A stretch of DNA of 64,000 bases from Strongylocentrotus droebachiensis (lineage: Eukaryota > Echinodermata > Echinoidea > Camarodonta > Strongylocentrotidae), in assembly GCA_035222895.1 (NCBI GenBank), contig JAVYIG010000089.1:124001-188000 (forward strand), given 5' to 3'. The notes under the pieces were generated by a model. It searched no databases, was not told the origin of the DNA, and worked only from the letters and a program-made list of their open reading frames with translations. The position numbers were made by a program, and so were the translations under genes. Position 1 is the stretch's first letter; each line of letters begins with the position of its first letter. Positions 57,901 through 64,000 of the stretch are shown here, one piece after another.

Positions 57901-59113
57901 TAGACTTTACATACATATATTCATGTAAATCTTTACAGTATTTGGCAATGCAGATATGCTTTAATTTCTTTTCATTTTTTTAGTCAGTACTAAAGTGATA
58001 TTTTATGACAAAACAATTCATTTCATCCAAATACACAAGATCTTCAGGGAAATAATATCATTATAAAAACACTTGTAACAAGATATCAAGTTTAAATGTA
58101 CATTTTTATGTGAGTCAGAGTCTTGTTTCATATCTTACAATTGTTTTGAATTCCCTTTACTTTATTTAAAACAGGATTTTCCTCTTTGAAACTGCATTTC
58201 CCTGTACTTGTGTCAATATTTTAATTAGTTTTCAGTAATTTCAACTGTACATACATGTACATGTATGAAGGTGCATGCAGGATGCAGGATAGTGCACATC
58301 ACAATCACAATATTATATTACTGTAGGCAGGCGCGGATCCACGAACCCATTTCTATGGCAACCCCTTTGTGTAAAAACTAGATAAACTCAGTTTATCAGA
58401 AAAACTGTGTTTATCAATGATAAACTGAGTTTTTCTGATAAACTGTGTTTATCTGTTGATAAACTGAGTTTATCTGAGAAAAACAGAGTTTATCTAGTTT
58501 TTACACAAAGGGGTTGCCATAGCCGGGCCGGTAGAAATGGGTTCGTGGATCCGCGCCTGACTGTAGGTGCAGTATGAATGCATTTCATTAGTATAATTGT
58601 TGAATCACAAAACAGTTACATTACATAATGTAGTTCACATAAGTATAAGATCCTATGTTTGCATTTTGAAATTTATTCTTTAACATATAAGTTTTTTTTT
58701 GTTGCAGCAATGGTTTTCATTTTAGTTACGTTGACCATGACATGTGTGAATGGTTATACATGTACAGTGTATGTCGTTTTTCCGAAGGTTCCTCAATCTG
58801 AAAAGTTCTTTATTCCAAAGGATCAAAATTGTAAAGGTTCCTAATTCCTGAAGGTTCCTAAAATGAAGCAGGGTTACTAATTACTAATAATTTTCAGAAT
58901 TACAGACCTTCAAAAAACGAACCTTTGGAAAAACAAATGCCCCTGTCTGAATAGGGCCTCAGTCTACACATATATTTTAAAGTTATTTCCTTATTTTTTT
59001 GTATCAACAGTTTGAACTGCTCATCTGTATACAAGACGAAGAGGACGAGGCAATAAAAGTTGTTAGGCCGCTCATGGAAAAATACCCTCATGTAGACGCA
59101 AGATTATTTATAG
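37266..59113 (+). CDS. UGCG: Ceramide glucosyltransferase, 5' part of gene (partial)
   Basis: Three exons (37266-37384, 53606-53744, 59011-59113) join in frame to encode the first 120 residues. The enzyme transfers glucose from UDP-glucose to ceramide on the cytosolic face of the Golgi, the first step of most glycosphingolipid synthesis (family GT21). Visible features are a hydrophobic N-terminal anchor (about 14-38), then [20 protein letters not shown] (matching PGVSLLKPLKGVDPNL of human UGCG), then [14 protein letters not shown] with the first conserved Asp, then [12 protein letters not shown]. Later catalytic parts (second and third Asp, QxxRW) lie beyond the window, and no further exon was found up to 64000. 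Intron 1 is 16.2 kb and intron 2 is 5.3 kb. Confidence 0.93.
37915..38807. mobile_element. 893-bp foldback element (family P), copy 1, 9-bp TSD
   Basis: Begins TAGACCGAAAGCTTCAG and ends with its reverse complement. The direct repeat GCCTAGATC lies at 37906-37914 and 38808-38816. The arms, about 430 bp each, are near-identical inverted copies around a ~35-bp loop at about 38345-38380. One arm lacks an 11-base CCCCAAAATCC unit. A 9-bp duplication with long TIRs fits Mutator-like elements. No ORF. Confidence 0.93.
38987..39845. mobile_element. 859-bp foldback element (family P), copy 2, 9-bp TSD
   Basis: Same TIR TAGACCGAAAGCTTCAG as copy 1. The direct repeat GGTTTATAC lies at 38978-38986 and 39846-39854. 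The loop reads in the opposite orientation to copy 1. The left arm has lost about 60 bp near its outer end. Several variants are shared by both arms of this copy but absent from copy 1. Confidence 0.93.
40000..40122 (+). pseudogene. LINE reverse-transcriptase core fragment
   Basis: At 40069-40122 the frame reads [17 protein letters not shown], then stops. [13 protein letters not shown] is the signature block before the YIND/YADD region of many LINE RTs. Upstream, [18 protein letters not shown] in another frame is the matching preceding part. It lies inside the family A TIR element, so it was captured before the element spread (also at 60490-60640). Confidence 0.75.
41823..43004. mobile_element. 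1182-bp foldback element (family Q), 9-bp TSD
   Basis: Begins GGGTGTTTCCATTTACTGTA and ends with the reverse complement. The direct repeat TTATGGGGG lies at 41814-41822 and 43005-43013. The arms are about 570 bp around a ~35-bp loop near 42396-42426. The frames at 42115-42396 (+) and 42388-42606 (-) are mirror images of one arm sequence, not two genes. The left boundary lies in a G-run, so it could shift by a base or two. Confidence 0.9.
43327..43356. repeat. ACATGT hexamer array
   Basis: Self-complementary ACATGT/TGTACA repeats. Similar short arrays occur at 40316-40346, 45553-45571, 49153-49198 and 61935-61957. They are a general trait of this genome. Confidence 0.8.
44269..44865. repeat. 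Two tandem ~300-bp units
   Basis: The units begin AAAGTCAC.GAG.AGTC.GCTCTCATGGGG near 44269 and 44571 and run through TTCGGGTGTTTACCC, CCAGGGTTAGCCTTGAG and GCGAATTATGGCCTTCTGCAC to CCACTCCCTTTAA. The copies differ by scattered substitutions. Frames on both strands repeat with the units and are not genes. Confidence 0.88.
44940..44975. repeat. GA-rich microsatellite between short direct repeats
   Basis: A GAGAGA stretch. AAGTTTGTTGACCTT occurs just before (44906) and just after (44970) it, so the segment is a small duplication. Confidence 0.75.
45535..45955. repeat. (TAC)n / (CTA)n trinucleotide tract
   Basis: About 400 bp of ACT/TAC triplets with CAC, TTC and CCC variants. Its three frames give Leu-, Tyr- and Thr-type runs and the complement gives Val. 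These long frames are artefacts of the repeat. Confidence 0.95.
47277..48395. repeat. Repeat with ~150-bp tandem units dense in AGGTCA half-sites
   Basis: Opens with a hairpin (TGCCTCCGCCACCGAAGGTG...GCCGGAGGCA) and a GTCCGTACGTCC stretch. About seven units follow, each beginning near ATCTCAAGAACC (47374, 47530, 47690, 47832, 47978 and diverged ones at about 48130 and 48260) and each ending in a run of AGGTCA. It closes with GGAGGCATCATTTTCGACTG. The best run (47464-47492) has four half-sites spaced 1, 1 and 3 bases; 48074-48093 has three spaced by 1. Confidence 0.88.
50339..52072. mobile_element. 1.73-kb TIR element (CAGGCCTTAAAT ends)
   Basis: Begins CAGGCCTTAAATTT and ends ATTTAAGGCCTG. 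CAGTACA flanks both sides (50332-50338, 52073-52079). Inside both ends are repeated lines of the kind AAAAAGGGCA..GGCCA (50430-50490, 51905-51975) and TGGGCGCAATTGGTGGTTTTA (51850, 51871). A 7-8 bp duplication points to a hAT-like element. No transposase is recognised. Confidence 0.72.
52174..52387. mobile_element. 214-bp near-perfect hairpin MITE (family H1)
   Basis: CACTATGAATATGACTGACA at the left mirrors the TGTCATGTTCATAGTG end. The arms continue through AAATATACAGTTCCTCAGGT and GGAACATCCCTTCACTGCTA to a loop near 52275. It is an intact relative of the broken copy at 32465-32957. Confidence 0.9.
52931..53266. mobile_element. MITE with AGGCC...CATGTTTAGCGTCC TIR
   Basis: CATGTTTAGCGTCC at 52951 is mirrored by GGACGCTAAACATG at 53234-53247. 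The outer AGGCCATTAC / AATTTGGCCT ends extend the symmetry. The interior is T-rich and A-rich. Confidence 0.72.
53282..53463. mobile_element. 182-bp MITE (family M), 9-bp TSD
   Basis: Begins TAGTCTGCAAGCACAAACCC and ends AGGGTCTGTGCCTGCAGACTA (inverse). The direct repeat GTCCTGAGC lies at 53273-53281 and 53464-53472. It is the inverse of the copy at 62224-62517, and lies 142 bp before UGCG exon 2. Confidence 0.9.
53606..53744 (+). CDS. UGCG: UGCG exon 2 (residues 40-86)
   Basis: The acceptor is TCATCTTACAG at 53605 and the donor GTAAGA at 53745; phase 2 in, phase 0 out. It encodes [20 protein letters not shown], then [20 protein letters not shown], matching the PGVSLLKPLKGVDPNL..NLETFF block of human UGCG. 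Confidence 0.94.
54606..54980 (+). mobile_element. MITE (family F2) with AAAGGTAAAGACCAGTA TIRs
   Basis: Begins TTAAAGGTAAAGACCAGTA and ends TACTGGTCTTTACCTTTAA. TTAA at both ends suggests TTAA target preference. It matches 56773-57127. Confidence 0.87.
54995..55367 (-). mobile_element. TTAA-type MITE (family R), reverse copy
   Basis: Starts TTTAAAGGCATCGTTTAAC and ends GTTACCGAGTCACTTTAAA. It is the reverse complement of the copies at 18132 and 55773. The string AAAGACAAGTGGCC occurs on both sides (54979, 55364), perhaps from a later local duplication. Confidence 0.85.
55773..56157 (+). mobile_element. TTAA-type MITE (family R), uninterrupted copy
   Basis: Runs from TTAAAGGGATCCGG to AAACGATCCCTTTAA, 385 bp. 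It serves as the empty-site reference for the copy at 23644-25136. Confidence 0.88.
56773..57127 (+). mobile_element. MITE (family F2), second copy
   Basis: TTTAAAGGTAAAGACCAGTA at the start and CGCATGACCAATATCTTTAA at the end. The body matches 54606-54980 with an internal deletion after CCAATCATGTG. Confidence 0.85.
58328..58559. mobile_element. 232-bp hAT-like hairpin MITE, 8-bp TSD
   Basis: Begins CAGGCGCGGATCCACGAACC and ends GGATCCGCGCCTG. The direct repeat ACTGTAGG lies at 58320-58327 and 58560-58567. The interior repeats GATAAACTGAGTTTATC and TTTTTCTGATAAAC units in both orientations, so the RNA could fold in several ways. Confidence 0.93.
59011..59113 (+). CDS. UGCG: UGCG exon 3 (residues 87-121)
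   Basis: The acceptor is TTTTGTATCAACAG at 59010 and the donor GTAAGTG at 59114; phase 0 in, phase 1 out. It encodes [20 protein letters not shown] and then [15 protein letters not shown]. The Asp in CIQD is the first conserved catalytic-site Asp of the family. Confidence 0.94.
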
Positions 59114-59329
59114 GTAAGTGCCAAAATAACAATATTATCATCTCCTTGGCACAAAGGCAAGAGAAGCAGAATTCCTAATAATTATGTGTCTATTTGGAAA
59201 TCTTTTTGCTTGTGCCGTTCTGCTAAACATAATGATGTTAACCATTGTTTTAACTGTATGTGGCTTATGTATGCACATAAACTATTACCGGTATACACCT
59301 GTATGTGAAAATTATGAAAAGAGAAGGTC

Positions 59330-59700
59330 AAGTTCTTGGAAAGGTGTCAAATAATTTGTGAGCTTTTTCATTTTTTTAATGTTAGTGTGGAAGAGCTTTA
59401 GATCACAGAAAAAAATGTACCGTACTGTGAAAAGGACGGCTCTTCAAATGCACTCATACTCAACATATGACAGGTAACGTCTAAAGGTTGCGGAATGCAA
59501 TTTTTGTGCTACATGTTTGTGTAGTCCCATGTAAACATTTCTGTGTGCAGTTCATGTGACTCTTAACAAGACAGAGCCCATTTCTTATCATTTTGATGTT
59601 TCCAAACCTCACAGTGTACTTCGGTACTGATGTGCTACATGATCAACCTTTTAAATTGATTACGCATATTTCCCTTCATATTGCAATTGCATGACCAGGT
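59330..59700 (+). mobile_element. Diverged MITE (family F2)
   Basis: Shares CAAATAATTTGTGAGCTTT and GTGGAAGA with the copy at 19846, and GTAGTCCCATGTAAACATTT and TTTCTTATCATTTTGATG with all copies. The ends are eroded. Confidence 0.65.
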
Positions 59701-59994
59701 AGGGCCCTGTTGTACAAAACTTACCATTGATGATAACTTTGCCATCAATGGTATAACTGACATGGACATAATTTAATATTGAGCTTTTATATAGCGCTTA
59801 ATAATACAATGTCTCTATTAAAGCGCTTTACAAATATACTATTCCCCCGGTCATTGGATTCAGTGCTTGCCCACACACACTGTGTACACAATCTTGATTT
59901 TGATTTTGATTGGCTGTTGAGCCCTGTTACCATGGTAGTTGCCATTGATGGCAAAGTTACCATCAATGGTAAGTTTTATGCCAGGGGCCCAGAA
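59701..59994. mobile_element. MITE with AGGGCCCTG..AACTTACCATTGATG TIRs
   Basis: AACTTACCATTGATGATAAC and GCCATCAATGG near 59719-59760 are mirrored by CCATTGATGGCAAAGTTACC and CATCAATGGTAAGTT at 59942-59979. The outer GGGCCC lies on both sides. A SINE-like TATAGCGCTTAATA / AAAGCGCTTTACAA piece is inside. Confidence 0.75.
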
Positions 59995-60307
59995 AAGGAG
60001 TAAATGGTTATTGATGTCTGAGGGGAGGGATTCTTCATATTCTCAAGGACGTCTGAAGCAAAGAATTATCTTTGGTGTCTGAAAGATAACGAGATGTCCA
60101 GTATGGCCGCAATCATTTGTCCATCGTTTATTGTACTTGATCGTTGAATGGGCCAGCTTCAGTCACAGTTGAATGAGGTTAGACAAATTCTGTCTGGTGA
60201 CCTCAATACACTGGGTATTCATGGAATATGATTGATTTTTTATCCTACATGTACATGTAATGTCGACTTGTAAGGATGTCACATGATGCAATAATGTTAT
60301 GCAATGC

Positions 60308-60716
60308 TACCATAATTAACGGTGTACAAACCGCACATTTTTGCCGCCGAAAAAAATTCAAAGTCAGGTTTTTGGGTTTTTTTTAAAGTTTCGATTTATG
60401 GCGCTATGCCTGGCAATGTCTCCCAGCTCAGTAACCGGTGTGTCGACTCACCACTCGGAAACTAAAACAACACTCAAATTTGTCTGTCATCTTGGTTTGA
60501 AATTAATCTTTCTGATAGATCTCAATATGTAGTTTATAATAATAATTCCTCCAATTTTTCTTCTATTACATGGTGTACCACAAGGTCCTATCCTAGGTCC
60601 TCTACTGTTTTTTAAATTTACATTAATGATCTTACACATTCAGCTGCACCTCGCAGTTAAATGAAAGGCCTTCCCGCGTGGGTTTTTTAACACGAACCAG
60701 GCAAAAAAAGTCAGCG

Positions 60717-60750
<34 letters not shown>

Positions 60751-60810
60751 GGCGAAAAAGAGGGGTGCGGTTAATACACGAGGGCGGTTTATACAACGTT
60801 AATTACAGTA
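60308..60810 (+). mobile_element. TIR element (family A), copy 2, uninterrupted
   Basis: The ends TACCATAATTAACGG and GTTAATTACAGTA are inverted. The body contains a LINE RT piece reading [14 protein letters not shown] and, in a shifted frame, INDLTHSA (about 60490-60640), and a T-run at 60720-60746. It is the uninterrupted counterpart of 38912-40247. Confidence 0.85.
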
Positions 60811-62223
60811 CTCTAAATCAACCAGACCACCATTTATTCGTCAGTTACGCAAAACACACACACACAAAAAATCAAATTTACAAGGGTATGAATAATGTAG
60901 TAGTTAACTGTAAACTGACATCAAATGTGTGATTTCACTTTGATAATCTCATTCAAGCTGTAGGAGGGCTATTCATTTTATACAGTCCTCAGATACACTA
61001 TCCCCACCATTCAAACTTCTGGAATTCATTGTATAGCAATTAAGGAGAGAATCGTAAAGCTTTACGAAAAGTAATTCAATTTTGCAGAGTCTAAACGTCA
61101 TAAACAAATGTATAGCGCAACGTATAACAATACGATTATTTGAGCATTGTTTCAAACATAACAAATGATAAAGAATCAGGATCCCGCTCGGTAGCTCTAA
61201 TGTGAAAGTGGTATTACTGAAAATCGAACAACTGGTTTATAACGGGCTTATAATCGAGAGTATGCACTGTTGCTTGGCCAGCTGTCTTGCCAGTTGACCT
61301 CTTCAGGATTTGTACATTGTTTTGTTATACAATGTTTTTTCCTAGTCTGTATGCTCCTTTCACTTTACGGTGATTTTTTATACGCCATGCATACATGTAC
61401 ATGTACAATTTTCATATAAATTTTGTGTAGTCTGAACAGTTATTACTGAAGTTATTTAAGTTATTAATGAATTTTTAAATCAACTGTTTTTAATGCATTT
61501 TTATATGATACATTTTGAGCCAATTATTGTTAGTCTTTGGACTTTTTATTTGGTATATTTGTAATAAAACCGAAATTGAATTGAATTGAATTAACAGTCT
61601 ATATATATGCCGTTGGTAACAGACGTGTACATGGATGAGACAAGCAGAGGTACAGTATGCAGTACGTGTAGCTTTCGTCAAATGACTGGAGTATAGCAAC
61701 TTCATGTAGGCCTACCTACCAGCACTTATCATTCTCAACATGGGATGGCCATGTGATGTGTTCAAACTTCAATTCAGCAATTTCTCGGGGTAATATAAAA
61801 TATAAAAAGTGTATTTGCCCAGTCATGAATACATGTATTACATGTACCTGTCACTACAGGTCTGAGGTGTACAGTACATACAGATACCCGGTAGTATACT
61901 TCGCATGTGTACAGTATGTATGATGCCAATGTACATTACATGTACATGTACATGTACGTAGAGCAAATCTGCTAATATAGCACTCACCTGTATAGAAAGA
62001 CCAATCTTTGTTTTCCTTGAAAAGTATTTTTCATTTTTGGCTTTTAAGATTCCCCACTTCCCTTTTACCTTTGATAATATCCACATGTACCTACTACAGG
62101 TACATATGTACATGTACATTGTACCTATATTTTTGATATTTTTTTAAAGAGAGAGAGAAATAAATGAAATGAAGAAGTAGTAATTCAGCTATTAACTGCA
62201 GTGCACGCTTGGCACTGTCTGGT

Positions 62224-62517
62224 TAGTCTGCAGGCACAGACCCTAATTTGACACTTTATGAACAAATCATTGTGCCTTGAGAGAAGTCTAGCCCAGCTAC
62301 CTGATGGCCTATGGTAGTCTTATAGTGCAGACTCACTTTTACGACTGACCAGGGTTTGTGCGAGCAGCTACAGTACATGGCCTATGGTAGTCTTATAGTG
62401 CAGACTCACTTTTACGACTGACCAGGGTTTGTGCGAGCAGCTACAGTACATGGCCTATGGTAGTCTTATAGTGCAGACTCACTTTTACGACTGACCAGGG
62501 TTTGTGCTTGCAGACTA
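62224..62517. mobile_element. 294-bp MITE (family M) with internal triplication, 9-bp TSD
   Basis: Begins TAGTCTGCAGGCACAGACCC and ends AGGGTTTGTGCTTGCAGACTA. The direct repeat CTGTCTGGT lies at 62215-62223 and 62518-62526. A unit of about 73 bp, starting GGCCTATGGTAGTCTTATAG, occurs three times in tandem, where the copy at 53282 has one. Confidence 0.92.
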
Positions 62518-62586
62518 CTGTCTGGTACTCATGTTTACATTGTATTTATGAATAATTATTATGAAAGACACTGTTTGATCTGCGCC

Positions 62587-62930
62587 AAGGTGCCTACCAG
62601 TACCATAAATACTGTCATGGGCTGATCAATCGAGTTATTCCGATTGTCATGCGTTACTTCTCTCATAAAACACATTGTGTGTTCTGTTTTGAGCCTCCAT
62701 AAAGCTATGAGATGCATCGCTTCATCTGTAGTACCTCTAAGGTGCCTACCCGTACCATGCACATACAGTCACTGTCTGATAGAGATATCCCGCTCGACAC
62801 AGGTTCCTTAATTTGTCTCATAAAATACGGTAAAAACATGCCTACCGGTACCATTCATCACTGCCTGATCGAGATATCCCCGATCGGCACAGCTTGCTCG
62901 TCTAATGAAATACATTTTAATATCGTCCGT
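62587..62930. repeat. Diverged tandem units (GCCTACC.GTACCAT)
   Basis: GTGCCTACCAGTACCAT (62589), GTGCCTACCCGTACCAT (62742) and ATGCCTACCGGTACCAT (62839) begin similar stretches that contain CTGTC/CTGCCTGATCGAGATATCCC. A 128-codon frame at 62712-63098 overlaps them and is not supported as a gene. Confidence 0.6.
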
Positions 62931-63180
62931 TTGGTGCTAAAAGGCATAAATTCATATGTTTTTAGCAGAGATGACACCCTTCTGGATTTGAACAGACATT
63001 ATGAAGGAGGCACTGAGGTTAATGGTTTTATGGATGAATTGAATGTAACATGGACATGTTTTGTGAAAGGCAATATGACATTAAATAGCCATTTGTAGTT
63101 TGTACATATTTAGGGATCAAATGTAGAAATCTATTTTTGTTCAAAATAATGAAAATGCAAAGAGCAGTTTTGTTGAATAT

Positions 63181-64000
63181 ATATGTTTCCTGAATGTTTC
63201 AACTTTGATATGAGAAAAGTGATTTCCTTGGAAATTACATACTTGACAATATATTTCCCTGAGTATTAGCAGAGATTTGAAATCCTCACGGATGCTATTA
63301 AGTGACTTTGCAATGTTTGCGTACTGAACAAAAAACTCATCGTATTAAGTAAAGATAATTTGTAACATACATGTACCATACTTTATATTAACAAGTATTT
63401 TTACTCTGTAAACAAATGTTTTAGGTGTTATATTAGTAATTTAACATATCATTAACAGTTTAAGTTGAATTTTTCTTAATATGTTACCTAAGTAATGGAC
63501 AACATTTTATGTTAACAAGATTGAAGCCTCCGAAACAGGCATTTTGTTAACCTGAAGCCTCCGAAACACACACATGAGAAATTTTCAACTTCCTCATTTG
63601 AAATGCGATTTCTTTGGAATTTGCATGGTAATTAGCCTTCACTGAATGGTATTTGTATAATAATTTGTATTTTGCTCCCCCTCTTGGAAGATAGGTAAAT
63701 TTGAAAAATTAAATGTCAAAGTCATATTTTATCTTGAATTTGACAAACGCATTGAATTTTTTTAAAGACCAAATAAGTTTGACCAAAAAAGCTTTATAAG
63801 CCTTTAAGTACATTAGAATAGCAAATGAAAAATTGCAATTGAATTATGTTTGGAGAACAAATGTTGTCATTTAAGTTGATAGAATTAAAATGCTGTTTTT
63901 GTTCAAACTTATCATATTTGTCACAGTTGTTCATTATTTTTCCAGGTTTCTCATGTAGTTTAAGCTCCAGAACCAAAAAAAATCCATAATTTAGACACTT
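63181..64000. mobile_element. Right end of the GAAGCCTCCGAAAC element, copy 2 (cut by window end)
   Basis: Matches 5741-6560 at about 98 percent by eye, with the motifs at 63521 and 63552. If the match continues, its terminal inverted repeat should lie at about 64067-64097. The left part of this copy is not present next to it, so it is an internally deleted or truncated copy. Confidence 0.9.

Larger units (their letters stand above)
53745..59010 (+). other. UGCG: UGCG intron 2 (5.3 kb)
   Basis: Holds two F2 MITEs (54606, 56773), two R MITEs (54995 reverse, 55773 forward) and a hAT-like hairpin MITE (58328). The rest, including 53800-54600, 56160-56770 and 57130-58320, is AT-rich with no supported gene. 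Confidence 0.75.
59114..64000 (+). other. UGCG: UGCG intron 3 (runs off the window)
   Basis: No sequence like the next expected UGCG segment (GGKKVGINPKINN in human) was found, so the next exon lies past 64000. The intron holds an F2 MITE relic, a GGGCCC-ended MITE, a family A copy, a family M MITE and part of the GAAGCCTCCGAAAC element. The stretch 60811-62140 has only TACATGTA-rich and AT-rich sequence. Confidence 0.7.

Noticed and set aside
62712..63098. A 128-codon + frame
   Set aside because: Overlaps diverged tandem units and lacks splice context or any recognised family.
1..64000. CRISPR arrays, operons, bacterial signals
   Set aside because: Introns, SINEs and MITEs show a eukaryotic genome. 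Tandem repeats here lack the regular repeat-spacer pattern.

Overview
The window is animal nuclear DNA, not microbial. It shows short coding exons with GT..AG introns, AT-rich introns crowded with mobile elements, TACATGTA-rich simple sequence, and tRNA-derived SINEs with (ATT)n tails. The two genes look like invertebrate deuterostome orthologues and the repeats resemble those of echinoderms. A sea urchin or related echinoderm is my best guess, but this is inference and the species is not proven.

Two protein genes lie head to tail on the + strand. (1) A vasculin gene (GPBP1/GPBP1L1 family) occupies 7584-27360 as ten coding exons. The exons join in frame into a 687-residue protein, and an untranslated first exon is possible near 716. 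About 4.1 kb downstream of its stop is almost free of repeats and may be a long 3' UTR ending near 31.5 kb. (2) The 5' half of a ceramide glucosyltransferase gene (UGCG, family GT21) begins at 37266. Exons are seen at 37266-37384, 53606-53744 and 59011-59113, and the rest lies beyond the window. Intron 1 is 16.2 kb.

Layout. 1-7556: upstream of GPBP1, containing a ~4.9 kb element with 31-bp terminal inverted repeats (TIRs) and a repeated two-part subterminal motif. A second copy of its right end closes the window at 63181-64000. 7557-27360: GPBP1, with introns holding hAT-like MITEs, SINEs, a 4.16 kb TIR element, LINE relics, and two 1.1 kb MITEs in opposite orientation, one nested in an older MITE. 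27361-37265: probable 3' UTR, nested hairpin MITEs, and a minus-strand LINE relic. 37266-59113: UGCG, whose first intron holds giant foldback elements with 9-bp target-site duplications (TSDs), a repeat dense in AGGTCA nuclear-receptor half-sites, and a (TAC)n tract. 59114-64000: UGCG intron 3, with more MITEs.

The two genes have no evident joint function. Vasculin is a nuclear GC-box-binding transcription regulator, and UGCG makes glucosylceramide in the Golgi. The main interest is in the mobile elements: their boundaries, nesting, empty-site comparisons, and long palindromes that would be transcribed within UGCG pre-mRNA.
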